The notes under the pieces are model-generated. The model did not search any database. It had not been told where the DNA came from and was given only the letters and a program-made list of their open reading frames with translations. The translations under genes and the position numbers were made by a program. From Nitrospira sp. (GTDB taxonomy: Bacteria; Nitrospirota; Nitrospiria; Nitrospirales; Nitrospiraceae), in NCBI GenBank assembly GCA_029194725.1, contig JARFXQ010000022.1, forward strand, positions 1-42,515: a DNA stretch of 42,515 bases, in the 5' to 3' direction. Below, in pieces: positions 26,279-34,949 of the stretch (within the stretch, counting starts at the first letter, position 1; each line of letters begins with the position of its first letter).

Positions 26279-27508
26279 ATGAAAATTGCGTTTCTCGTTA
26301 ACCAGTTTCCATCTGTCGCCGAGACGTTTGTGCTGAATCAGATTGTGGGACTAATAAAATTGGGACATGATGTTCATGTTTTTGCAAGCAAATCGGCTAG
26401 CAATATCAGGGTTCATGATGGCTATAAAAATTATGACTTGTCAAAAAAGACTCACTACTATCGAATTCCCAAGAACAAAATAGTCAGAACATTAAAAGCT
26501 ATATTCTTGATCGTTAAATATGCACCAAACAATTATAACGCCATATTCAGATCACTAAATATCTTTAGATATGGAAAGCAGGCAGGGTCTTTCAGCCTCC
26601 TTTTTATGAGCATTCCGCTAGTAGAAAGAGGTCCTTTTGATATCATTCATTCTCAGTTCGGTACGATAGGGCTAACCGCCACATCCTTAAATCAATTCCT
26701 TCCAAATAAGTGCAAGTTAGTAACATCCATTCGTGGTTATGATGTAACCGTGTTTCTCAAAAAACATCCGGGGGCTTACCAGGGATTATTCAGGGAAGGA
26801 GATTTGTTCTTGCCGGTCTGTGAGTTTCTCAAGGATCGGCTGATTCAAGAGGGTTGTGAGGAAAAGAAGATCGTGGTTCACCATTCTGGTATCGATTGTT
26901 CAAAGTTTGAATGTGTTCAAAGACAGCGGGTGTCTGGTGAGCCCATAAAGGTACTGACAATTGCGAGACTAATTGAAAAGAAGGGGGTGGCTTTTGCCAT
27001 CGAAGCTGTTGCACGACTACTTTCAAAAGGAGAAAACGTAGAATATTCTATAGTCGGTCATGGAGTGCTGCTCGAGCATTTACAGCAGTTGATAGAAACC
27101 AGGGGTGTTGAACAGCAAGTTAAATTGCTTGGTTGGAAAACCCACGAAGAGATTAAAATGCTATTGGATGAATCGCACGTGTTGATGGCTCCGAGTTTGA
27201 CTGCTGAAAGCGGTGACCAGGAAGGAATCCCCAATGCCATAAAAGAGGCGATGGCTTCGGGATTACCCGTGATCAGTACGTTTCACAGCGGGATACCAGA
27301 GCTGGTTACCCATGGGGTGTCGGGTTTGTTGGTGCCGGAGAGGGATGCGGCTTCTCTTGCGGATGCTCTTGCATATCTAATAAGCCATCCTGAAATTTGT
27401 AATGAGATGGGTAAGGCGGGAAGGATGCAGGTGGAGAAGAGGTTTGATACAAACTCATTAAACAAGGGGCTGGAAGAATTGTACTTGGAACTTATGCATG
27501 AAACCTAA
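26279..27508 (+). CDS. Glycosyltransferase family 4
   Basis: A 409-residue GT-B glycosyltransferase starting at the ATG at 26279 (MKIAFLVNQFPSVAETFVLNQI), typical of GT4 EPS enzymes. An upstream in-frame start would overlap the preceding gene and is not preferred. C-terminal nucleotide-sugar site: SLTAESGDQEGIPNAIKEAMASGLPVISTFHSG, with the E-x7-E type pair, split here across about residues 317-345. Retaining transfer to the growing chain in the cytoplasm is expected; the donor is unknown. One of the most AT-rich genes of the window. Confidence 0.92.
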   Translation: MKIAFLVNQFPSVAETFVLNQIVGLIKLGHDVHVFASKSASNIRVHDGYKNYDLSKKTHYYRIPKNKIVRTLKAIFLIVKYAPNNYNAIFRSLNIFRYGKQAGSFSLLFMSIPLVERGPFDIIHSQFGTIGLTATSLNQFLPNKCKLVTSIRGYDVTVFLKKHPGAYQGLFREGDLFLPVCEFLKDRLIQEGCEEKKIVVHHSGIDCSKFECVQRQRVSGEPIKVLTIARLIEKKGVAFAIEAVARLLSKGENVEYSIVGHGVLLEHLQQLIETRGVEQQVKLLGWKTHEEIKMLLDESHVLMAPSLTAESGDQEGIPNAIKEAMASGLPVISTFHSGIPELVTHGVSGLLVPERDAASLADALAYLISHPEICNEMGKAGRMQVEKRFDTNSLNKGLEELYLELMHET

Positions 27509-27646
27509 TTCCCGATCATGAAATCTTTCCACTTTTCTCCAGTATGCATCTATTTCTGATCTCCGTCGTCGTTTCGGGTTTGTGCCGAAGATGCGAGATG
27601 GCGCCCGCGTTTCAGGCTTGGGTAGGACACGAGGAAATATCCAGAG

Positions 27647-29041
27647 ATGATCGGTGGTCACTCGTTGGAGCGGACTGGTCTAGACGGAAGCACGAAGCAG
27701 CTTACCAATAGACCAAAGCTACTCTTCCTCGCATATCCCTTTCCGCCACTGCAGGCGGTTGGTGCTGTTCGTACGGGGAACATGGCAAGGTATTTGGCCA
27801 GGTTAGGGTGGGATGTGACAGTAGTAACCCCCGATCCCTCCATGTGGCGGAATGTTGATGACGGCGTGAAGGTCTCAATGGAGTTAGAGCGTGAGGGCAT
27901 CAAGCGGATCCTGACTGGCCACCGATGGAGATGTCTCTCAGCGCAAGGTCTGAAGTGCTGGAATGAGAACGTGGGGTGGGTTGCTGGAGGAATCTGTCGG
28001 ACGATTGCACGACGTCTAGGCGTTGATAGGCATGTCGGTTGGATTAAGGAGGCGGAGCGAGCTTGTTCCAATCTGAGTCCGATGGACGTCGACATGATTC
28101 TTGCTTCCGGTTCGCCGTTCGTGGCGTTTCGACTTGCAAGGAGCCTCTCAGTCCGGCTCGGCCGGCCTTATGTTTTGGACTATCGAGACCCCTGGACTGA
28201 ATATCATTTGGCCGATCGTCCGCTACGGCCGGCGACTGTCCGGGAAGAGGAGAGTTTGCTTCAAGGTTGTGCAGCGGTCACCATTGCGTCACCTTCTTGG
28301 GGTGCAGACTTGGATCGACGGTATGGTGTGGGCGCAAAGGTCCATGTGGTTACAAACGGTTACGACTCTGGTGAGATGGCAGGCGTTAAACCATACGACT
28401 TCGGACATTGTGCCTTTGTGTATGCAGGGAGTTTCTATGCACCGAAGATCTCCATCTCATGTTTCCTGGCTGCGCTTAAATGTCTACAGGAATCTTTGAA
28501 CAAAGCGAGCGAGAAATGGTACTTTCACTACTATGGGATGCATGAAGGCCACGTCCGTGAACAGGCAGCCCATTATGGCCTGAGTGATCGGATTGTTCTT
28601 CATGGAAGAGTCCCAAGGCGTGAGGCTTTATCGGCAGTGAAGGGGGCAAACCTCGCAGTAGTCATCAGTTCAGTCTATGAACGAAGCCTATTAAAAGATA
28701 CAGGGATCATCCCGGCCAAAATATTTGAGGCCGTCGGACTGGGAACTCCTGTTCTTCTCATTGCCCCTCCTGGCAGCGACGCAACAGCTCTACTCGTCTC
28801 CACCGGATTAGTGAAAAGTTTTACGGGCGCTGACACTCAGGGTATGGTGTCGTTTCTCAAAGATGTGGTTTGTGGACAGGCTCCTCGGCAGAGGAATATC
28901 GAGATCTGTTCGTGGACGACACTCTCTAAGAATCTCAATGCCGTCCTGCGAGGGTGCCTAACTTCTGCCACGTGTCACCCCCATGTGAGAGATGGAGACG
29001 GAGGTCGGGATGGTGCGAATGCGCCAAAGCAGTCGCATTAG
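27647..29041 (+). CDS. Glycosyltransferase (GT-B type)
   Basis: A 464-residue GT-B protein. The N-terminal half has LLFLAYPFPPLQAVGAVRTGNMARYLARLGWDVTVVTP, split here as AYPFPP and MARYLARLGWDV, common in family 4-like enzymes of polysaccharide loci. LDYRDPWTEYH in the linker region is another hallmark. The C-terminal half has VYAGSFYAPK, VLHGRVPRREALS and IPAKIFEAVGLGTPVLLI, where the Glu binds the nucleotide sugar. Composition is closer to the rest of the locus than the two AT-rich genes before it. The start is at 27647, with purines upstream. Linkage unknown. Confidence 0.88.
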   Translation: MIGGHSLERTGLDGSTKQLTNRPKLLFLAYPFPPLQAVGAVRTGNMARYLARLGWDVTVVTPDPSMWRNVDDGVKVSMELEREGIKRILTGHRWRCLSAQGLKCWNENVGWVAGGICRTIARRLGVDRHVGWIKEAERACSNLSPMDVDMILASGSPFVAFRLARSLSVRLGRPYVLDYRDPWTEYHLADRPLRPATVREEESLLQGCAAVTIASPSWGADLDRRYGVGAKVHVVTNGYDSGEMAGVKPYDFGHCAFVYAGSFYAPKISISCFLAALKCLQESLNKASEKWYFHYYGMHEGHVREQAAHYGLSDRIVLHGRVPRREALSAVKGANLAVVISSVYERSLLKDTGIIPAKIFEAVGLGTPVLLIAPPGSDATALLVSTGLVKSFTGADTQGMVSFLKDVVCGQAPRQRNIEICSWTTLSKNLNAVLRGCLTSATCHPHVRDGDGGRDGANAPKQSH

Positions 29042-29221
29042 GTCGGATATACTCTGAGGTAAAGGCTTGAGGTGACTAGCGAAGGTCTACAAGACTATGG
29101 TACACGACAAATTTTCTCACGTGAGCCGCAGCGCCGAACATCTCTTCCCAGCCTCTTGTGCGGCTTATTGCTGGTGAATTGATCATTCGATGGATATTCA
29201 ATAAAGTTCCAGACAACATCC
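29042..29221. other. Intergenic gap before the O-antigen ligase-type gene
   Basis: 180 bases, no gene and no recognised regulatory element. Confidence 0.35.
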
Positions 29222-30565
29222 ATGCTCGACCGACCCATCAGGTCAAATCAAAGGACGCCGGCTAGCGGGGCCTCGACCGTGGCGCCACACATCGTGCCCC
29301 AATCCGGCACCACTCTGGCTGAGCGATTTTTACTTTTGGCAGCTGTGACCACGCTACCGCTGGAAAAGCAGCTTCCCACAGTGGCGGGGATGAGCTTCAG
29401 TTTTCTCATCTTTGCCGTGCTTGCCGTCTATATCATTGTGAATCGTCCTCGCGCCTTGGGCGAGATTTGGTATCACCCGGTTTTCATCGCCGCCTATGCC
29501 TTCGTCGGCGTTGTCATCCTCCTTGAATTTTCAAGCCCTTCATCCAGCTATCAGGAGACGATACGGTTTGCACAGATGATAGCAGGCGCCGTCTGTGTGG
29601 CGGCACTCTGTAGAGATCGGTCAGGGCTGGCTGTCGGCCTGTACGGACATATTGGAGCAGCCTTGTGGGTGTCCACCGTCCTCTACTTGACCTCGTATGG
29701 AATGCTGGCAGAAATGGGAACAACAAGTAATTTTCAGGAGGCTAGCAACATTCGTGAGCAGGTGGATACGGGCATCACGGCTAATAAAAATGGATTGGCC
29801 TTCGTGTGCATTCAGGGAGCAATCGTCGCAGTTGCCCTGTCTTTATCGGTTCGGTTCAAGCATTTCCGTATCCTATTGTTAGGAATAGGCATCTTCTGTA
29901 TCGTCGCCGCGTTTTTGACGATGTCAAGGGGTGCTGCGGTAATGGGCTTCGTGTCCGTTGCAACGATTCTCTATGCGCATGGAGTCAAACAGGCCAAAGC
30001 TTTGATCCTTGTTTCTATCTTAGGGATGGGCATTTATATCCTGGTTCCTGACGCTGTGTGGTCGCGGATGACGTTCTCAACCGAGGTGGGAGAGAGCGGT
30101 CGGATGGAGGCCCGTGCGCAGGTATATACGTCGGCACTAAACCACTTTTCGGAATATATCGTGGCCGGTGTCGGGGCGGGAAATTTCTTTAGTAAGTGGG
30201 GACTCGAAAATGGATTTTATAGAGGTGGTGGTGTGGTGGGTGCACACAATGCATTTCTTCAGATCGCAATTTGCTGGGGTGTGCTAGGTCTCTTCATGTT
30301 TGTGTTGATTATATGGTGCGTCTATTGTTCCGTTCCATTACATTGTGGGCGGGATCAGCTTTCGCTTGCGCTGCTAGGAATTCTTATCTCGCTCGGTCTA
30401 GCGTTGATGCAGGGGCACGGTTTCTATTCGAAAACCTACGCCTTTGGTATAGGCATGTTGGTTGGTGCTCGGCAATGGATCTGGCCTAGGGGCATCGTGT
30501 CGGCAGTTGAGGTAAACAGATGCCCGTCGGGCGGCGCTGGTAGGGTTAGCACAGACTCTAGGTAG
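29222..30565 (+). CDS. O-antigen ligase / polymerase-type membrane protein
   Basis: A 447-residue integral membrane protein with about ten to twelve hydrophobic segments. It carries the large periplasmic loop of the O-antigen ligase (Wzy_C/WaaL) family: FLTMSRGAAVMGFVSV, then VAGVGAGNFFSKWG and GAHNAFLQIAICWGVLGLFMF. In such proteins the conserved Arg and His of these segments are needed to join undecaprenyl-linked glycan. In an ABC-exporter locus a ligase role is more likely than polymerisation, but both are possible. No clear ribosome site. Just downstream, the locus is broken by IS remnants. Confidence 0.88.
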   Translation: MLDRPIRSNQRTPASGASTVAPHIVPQSGTTLAERFLLLAAVTTLPLEKQLPTVAGMSFSFLIFAVLAVYIIVNRPRALGEIWYHPVFIAAYAFVGVVILLEFSSPSSSYQETIRFAQMIAGAVCVAALCRDRSGLAVGLYGHIGAALWVSTVLYLTSYGMLAEMGTTSNFQEASNIREQVDTGITANKNGLAFVCIQGAIVAVALSLSVRFKHFRILLLGIGIFCIVAAFLTMSRGAAVMGFVSVATILYAHGVKQAKALILVSILGMGIYILVPDAVWSRMTFSTEVGESGRMEARAQVYTSALNHFSEYIVAGVGAGNFFSKWGLENGFYRGGGVVGAHNAFLQIAICWGVLGLFMFVLIIWCVYCSVPLHCGRDQLSLALLGILISLGLALMQGHGFYSKTYAFGIGMLVGARQWIWPRGIVSAVEVNRCPSGGAGRVSTDSR

Positions 30566-30767
30566 TTCGAAAGATTGATTCGATTGGGCTCGAACCATTT
30601 AAGGCGATCATGGAATTCGATCGTAAGCTCCCCCCTCTGCACACTCCTCGGTTTCATTCTAAAGACAAGAGGCCTGCCGTCATTACGCAGGGAACGGAGC
30701 GACCTAGTGTAGTGTCGCATAAGTATCTTGACTTATCAGGAACCGTGGCTGTCACCGCCACACAGGA

Positions 30768-30995
30768 GGGGATGCTCAAGCGACGAGCTCCGCAGCTTCA
30801 GGTGACGGACGATGAACGCGCACAATTGCAGCAATAGGTCAGGGGACGGCGCACCCCCGTCCGCCTGGCCCTGCGTGCAAAGATGATCCTGCTGGCCATC
30901 GAGGGGCACGAAAACCGGCAGATCGCCGTCGCCGTGGGAACGAGTCGGTAGACCGTGGGGCTCTAGCGACAGCGCTTTGCCACGCATAGGGCGGT
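30768..30995 (+). pseudogene. IS630-family transposase N-terminal remnant
   Basis: Translation from about 30768 gives LKRRAPQLQVTDDERAQLQQ, a stop, then RRTPVRLALRAKMILLAIEG and ENRQIAVAVGTSR, a stop, and TVGL. This follows the helix-turn-helix N-terminus of IS630 transposases (TxxERxxLexLvrrrttpxRlaLRArivLLaaeG...nreIArrLgvsr.TVgkWr), judged from memory. At least three in-frame stops are present and the catalytic domain is missing. The left end may lie at about 30716 (TGTCGCATAAG), which follows a TA-rich site. It probably destroyed the upstream part of the SGNH gene that follows. Confidence 0.7.
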
Positions 30996-31005
30996 CTTCT
31001 CCACT

Positions 31006-31302
31006 GTATTTTTGATGGATGCTCCCTAAAAAGACATCTACAAGGGCACGATGAGTGAGAGCAATGTGCGTTGGATGAATGAATTGCTTGCAGAAAAGAT
31101 TGCCCAATACGAGCTTCCATTTGTTGATTTGTCTGATGAGTTTAAGAGGTTCTTTGAGGCCAAACAGGTCCATTTCGAATGGGAAAACGATTTTCATTGG
31201 AACGAGAAAGGTCACCAGGTAGCAGCATACGCACTATACAGAAAGCTGAGAACGCTTCACCTGTTTGAGCACCCTTGGAATGAGCGTGGCGTCCTGCAGT
31301 GA
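31006..31302 (+). pseudogene. SGNH/GDSL hydrolase C-terminal fragment
   Basis: Frame 31006-31302 reads VFLMDAP, a TAA stop (31027-31029), then KDIYKGTMSESNVRWMNELLAEKIAQY and VDLSDEF. It ends with ENDFHWNEKGHQVAAYALYRKL, the C-terminal catalytic block (DxHWNxxGH) of SGNH hydrolases/acyltransferases found in polysaccharide loci. The catalytic Ser part is absent, and upstream sequence is IS630 remnant. The piece could be translated from the ATG at 31051 as an 83-residue peptide, but without Ser and Gly motifs it would be inactive. It probably once modified the locus glycan. Confidence 0.65.
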
Positions 31303-31511
31303 TCGGTCGTCGCGTCTATGGTGTCGTGTCGTACTGTAAGCTTTCCTGAAACGTACAAAGATCAAATGGAGAACGGGGATGCCGTCTACCTTGTATCAGA
31401 CCCAATGTGAAGTGACGTCTCCCACGAAAACGAGGGCACCATATAGGATTGGGCCCATCGGTGTGGCGTCTAGCTCGCCTTCATTCGTCCGGGAAAACCC
31501 GGGGAAGGTGA
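31303..31511. other. Degenerate spacer between SGNH and IS3 fragments
   Basis: About 210 bases without a gene. Probably mobile-element debris, unidentified. Confidence 0.35.
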
Positions 31512-31726
31512 TTTATTGAACCCTTTAATGGTCGTTTTCGTGATGCGTGTCTGAACGTGCCCCAGTTCACCTCACCGGCTGAAGTCCAGGTTATCATTGG
31601 ATAGCGTGGCGGGTAGATTACAATTACCGCCGTCCCCACAGCTCACTTGGGCGCCTGATCCAGAGCGAGTTTATCAGGCAACGTCAGGAAGAACAGATCA
31701 CCGAAGATGTCGTCTGCTCTAGTTAA
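31512..31726 (+). pseudogene. IS3-family OrfB C-terminal remnant, frameshifted
   Basis: Frame 31512-31604 gives FIEPFNGRFRDACLNVPQFTS, which matches the catalytic-Glu end of IS3-family OrfB (YIESFNGRFRDECLNexxF). After a frameshift near 31595, frame 31598-31726 gives WRVDYNYRRPHSSLG, matching the conserved WRxDYNxxRPHSSLGxxTP tail. The N-terminal part is gone. It is a different IS3 relative from the 4.2 kb scrap and from the 37-41 kb element. Confidence 0.75.
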
Positions 31727-31792
31727 GAGAGCTGTCTCGGAATGGGGCCAACGTCATGAAGCCGGAAGTTTTTCTTTGGCAAGGTCTTCTTG

Positions 31793-32482
31793 ATGGGTAA
31801 GCTTACATTTATGGGAAGCCTGGCATTTATGCAAAGGGCTACGAAACACATATTAGATGGTAATATCAAGGGATTGATTCGAGCAGGGCTACGTACAATT
31901 GCGCCAGGCGCATACCGACGCGGTAGAGCTTATATCTACGAGCTCGAACGCTTGTCGGATGGTGTGGTATTCCCCGAGCCATATGAATTCAGAAGGACAA
32001 ATGATATCAACGCCATGGTTGATTTCGGGCTGGAGAAAAGAATTTGCGAAAAACGCCTCAAGGCGGGCGATTTGTGTTTTGCGGGTTATAAAGGGGACAA
32101 GATAGTCAGTGTGATATGGGGACATAAAGGGTCATATTACGTGCGAGGCATCGGGTATTGGCATAGGGGTAGTCGAGATGACAGTTATGTGTTTGGTGCC
32201 ATAACCCAACCTGAGGAACGTCAAAAAGGGTTATTTAAAGTACTCTTGTACCTTATCTCGAAAGAGCTACTCAAGAGTACGAGTGGAAACATAACAGCTC
32301 TTGTTGAGACCAAAAATACCATCTCATTGAAGACTTTTCGAAATATGGGCTATGGAGAAGTGAGAGTCATAGAGCACACGACATTATTATGGATAAAGAA
32401 AACAATTGTACTTCATCATGACACGAAAAATGTTCAACGAAGGATATTCATGTTCCCTCCATCTGATCTTTATGTGATATAA
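31793..32482 (+). CDS. GNAT-family acetyltransferase-like protein
   Basis: A 229-residue protein. The C-terminal half has a GNAT fold pattern: VSVIWGHKGSYYVRGIGYW, then EERQKGLFKVLLYLISKEL (the acetyl-CoA motif A with its R/Q-x-x-G-x-x-G-like turn), and TLVETKNTISLKTFRNMGY-type ending (here ALVETKNTISLKTFRNMGYG), with the stretch split over about residues 164-185. The N-terminal 70 residues are specific to this protein. Likely acetylates an amino sugar or other substrate in polysaccharide biosynthesis. The start ATG at 31793 is next to a TTG; AAGG lies upstream. Confidence 0.75.
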   Translation: MGKLTFMGSLAFMQRATKHILDGNIKGLIRAGLRTIAPGAYRRGRAYIYELERLSDGVVFPEPYEFRRTNDINAMVDFGLEKRICEKRLKAGDLCFAGYKGDKIVSVIWGHKGSYYVRGIGYWHRGSRDDSYVFGAITQPEERQKGLFKVLLYLISKELLKSTSGNITALVETKNTISLKTFRNMGYGEVRVIEHTTLLWIKKTIVLHHDTKNVQRRIFMFPPSDLYVI

Positions 32483-32548
32483 GAGAAATGGGAATGACTA
32501 GATTGTCGTGGACCAAAAAACTAAGAGGAGTCACCTGATGGCTGCGAC

Positions 32549-33946
32549 TTGTCGGGGCGTCATCACGTCGGTCTCAGCGGCCGACCCGGAGACGACTGGA
32601 CCGTGGAGTTGATACCAGCGTGCGTCCGCTACCTCCTTTTTCCCACCTATCTGCGATTTATTGGCTCCGAACAGCTGCCGCAGTACCGTCGGCTCGTGAA
32701 GAGCCAGTTCCTTCCTGAGGAGGAGCTCCGACGGCGCCAGTGCACGGCGGTGCAGGATATGCTGCGCTACGTCCACGACCACAACCGCTTCTACCGGCGG
32801 CGCCTGCGTGAGCTGGGCGCGACTCCGGACGACTTCAGGTCTATGGCGGACTTCGAGCACTTCCCGCTGCTTACCAAAGACGACCTCCGGGAGCATGCCG
32901 ACGAGCTCCTCTCTGACGGCTGGGACGTATCGAGCCTCATGAGGAAGCGGACCGGAGGGTCCACAGGGGTGCCCGTTCACCTCTATAAGGATCTACGGGC
33001 CTCCAGGATTAAAGCCGGAGTGACGATGCGCCATGACGAGTGGGCACACTTCCAGGTGGGGATGAAGAAGGCGGCGCTCTGGGGCGACGTCAAACCGCGC
33101 ACCTCTCTGTGGCACAGGCTGACGGATGCCCTCTATAACAGGACTATATACCTTGACACGCTCGAAATGGACGACCGCAGCATGCTGGATTTTGCGGAGG
33201 CCATCCGGCGAACCTCGACGCAGCTGCTTTTCGGCCACGGCCACTCTCTCTACCACTTCGCCCGGTTCTTGCGCGACCGCCGCGTCACGAACCTGAAGCT
33301 CAAGGGAATCATCTCCAGCGCGGAGATGCTCCCCCCAGCGGAGCGGCGCGTCGTGGAGGAGGTGTTCGGCAACGTCGTGTTCGATCGCTACGGGTGCGAG
33401 GAGGTCGGGCTCATCGCTTCCGAGTGTGAGAGGCACGACGGGATGCACGTGGCCGCGGAAGGCGTGTACATCGAGATCCTCGACGGCACCGAGGAAGTGC
33501 CCGGGCGGGTCGTCGTCACGGACCTGCTCAATCACGCGACGCCGATCCTGAGGTACGAGATCGGCGACCTGGCCCTGACCAAACCCGGCCCCTGTACCTG
33601 CGGCCGCGGACTCCCGCGGATCGGGCGAGTGATCGGCCGGACGAGCGACTTTCTCTACACCCCGGAAGGCAGGCAGATTTCTGGGATCTCGCTCCTCGAC
33701 ACGGTCATCATCCACATCCCAGGTTTCAGAAGGGCCCAGGTGGTGCAGGAGTCGCTGGACTCCCTGACGTTCAACGTGGTGAAGGGGGAGGGCTTCTCGG
33801 ATGCTAGCCTGAGGATGCTCGCTGCGGCCGTCACGAAATACTTTGGCCCCTCGATGACCCACAAGGTGGTGATGGTCGACACCATACCCCTGACCGGCCG
33901 CGGCAAGTTCCAGTTCTCCATCTGCAAGGTCAGGCCAACGAGGTGA
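32549..33946 (+). CDS. CapK/PaaK-like adenylate-forming enzyme
   Basis: A 440-465 residue protein of the phenylacetate-CoA ligase/CapK group, common in capsule loci. Adenylation motifs: RTGGSTGVPV (nucleotide phosphate loop), RYGCEEVGLIASEC, and RYEIGDLA. Then CTCGRGLPRIGRVIGR, near the C-terminal hinge. Function in glycan loci is not settled. The GC content is about 63%, well above neighbours, and codon use is GC-ended, pointing to recent transfer. The start is unclear. A well-placed ATG (32538) after AAGAGGAG opens a 24-codon frame that is out of phase and stops at 32610. The long frame has TTG 32549 and GTG 32603 as candidates. A frameshift in the N-terminus or translational coupling are both possible. 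Confidence 0.85.
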   Translation: MSGRHHVGLSGRPGDDWTVELIPACVRYLLFPTYLRFIGSEQLPQYRRLVKSQFLPEEELRRRQCTAVQDMLRYVHDHNRFYRRRLRELGATPDDFRSMADFEHFPLLTKDDLREHADELLSDGWDVSSLMRKRTGGSTGVPVHLYKDLRASRIKAGVTMRHDEWAHFQVGMKKAALWGDVKPRTSLWHRLTDALYNRTIYLDTLEMDDRSMLDFAEAIRRTSTQLLFGHGHSLYHFARFLRDRRVTNLKLKGIISSAEMLPPAERRVVEEVFGNVVFDRYGCEEVGLIASECERHDGMHVAAEGVYIEILDGTEEVPGRVVVTDLLNHATPILRYEIGDLALTKPGPCTCGRGLPRIGRVIGRTSDFLYTPEGRQISGISLLDTVIIHIPGFRRAQVVQESLDSLTFNVVKGEGFSDASLRMLAAAVTKYFGPSMTHKVVMVDTIPLTGRGKFQFSICKVRPTR

Positions 33947-34138
33947 CGTGGGCGTGTTAGGCCCCTAGATTGAGACAGTCCTAAGGAGAACGCTCTGGCA
34001 CGGAACCTGGGCTAGCTCAATCTGACCTCAAATTACCCAGTCTTCAAGCAATCAGGAGGGGTACACCCCCGATTGATTTCGGCCCACGATTTGGGTGCCA
34101 TTGCAAACGATGACTGGGCAACCACCATCCATCGTGAG
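33947..34138. other. Intergenic region between convergent genes
   Basis: About 190 bases between convergent genes. It contains an imperfect hairpin at 34050-34074, AATC-aggagGGGG-tac-aCCCCC-GATT, without a T-run. It could serve as a weak bidirectional terminator. Confidence 0.35.
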
Positions 34139-34816
34139 CTAACACTGTTTCGGCGCGCTAAATCCTTCAGGCAGACCTTTAGGCTTACCACATGCCTCAT
34201 CAACTTGATCTTGCGTCAGGAATCCTGCGTTTTTGAAATTGGCACCGTCAATCCGTGCTCCTTCCATTTGAGCCCCCAAAAGCATGGTCTCCTCAAAGTT
34301 CGCATTTATCAAGTTAGCACCGCTCAGATCCGCGCCTAGGAGCATCGCACGGCGTAGGTCTGCCGACTCGAGATCAGACCAGCGCAGGTCAGCGCCGGCT
34401 AGCATAGCCATATGAAGATTCGCGCCGTTTAGCTTAGCCCTTCTAAGGCGCGCGCCAGCTAGCATTTGTCCTTTGGTGTCTTTGGGGTGCAGTGTCTCAA
34501 CTCTGGGGGAACTAGACCATCCTGTTACGGACCAAGAGCCGAGCAAGAGAACGGCAGTAAGTACAACTGGCCAGAGAATCCTTTCCCATTTTTGATGCCC
34601 ATGAACGTTCATCCATCCTCGAAGCCCGAGACTCAGCAAAATGGACGCAAGTCCGACGCATAACCACGGTATGGTTTCGCTCTTTGTTGCGTAAGCTCCT
34701 GCAACGGTTAGAACTCCATGGCCTAACCACTCCATGGTTATACCGTTCTTCGCAGCGACGATTCCAGCGACGAGAGCAAAGAAACCAGCCGCAAGCTCAA
34801 GAGAAAACTTGTACAT
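34139..34816 (-). CDS. Pentapeptide-repeat membrane protein
   Basis: A 225-residue protein. Three hydrophobic segments lie in the N-terminal 100 residues (AAGFFALVAGIVA, PWLCVGLASILLSLGL, VVLTAVLLLGSW). Then come about a dozen pentapeptide repeats of the A(D/N)Lxx type, such as AKLNGANLHMAMLAGADLRW, forming a right-handed beta-helix of about 90 residues. The tail is short (PKGLPEGFSAPKQC). These proteins have no common function; the membrane anchor would place the repeat domain at one membrane face. No partner gene suggests a role. Confidence 0.88.
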   Translation of the reverse strand: MYKFSLELAAGFFALVAGIVAAKNGITMEWLGHGVLTVAGAYATKSETIPWLCVGLASILLSLGLRGWMNVHGHQKWERILWPVVLTAVLLLGSWSVTGWSSSPRVETLHPKDTKGQMLAGARLRRAKLNGANLHMAMLAGADLRWSDLESADLRRAMLLGADLSGANLINANFEETMLLGAQMEGARIDGANFKNAGFLTQDQVDEACGKPKGLPEGFSAPKQC

Positions 34817-34949
34817 ATGTGAGGGTATTGGTTGGAAAGAATTTTAGTCGTTATGAATGTTACCGTTATGATGACGGTGACAGTATACACCAAGACAGCC
34901 TTCTGCTTCATCGGGAAGTCCTCGCCTGTAAAGGCAGGGGAATGGATTT

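Noticed and set aside
32993..33862. 289-codon minus-strand open frame
   Set aside because: Antisense to the CapK-like gene, whose adenylation motifs are clear.
34050..34074. Hairpin AATC/GATT with GGGG/CCCC stem as terminator
   Set aside because: No T-run and an imperfect stem; noted only as a possible weak terminator.
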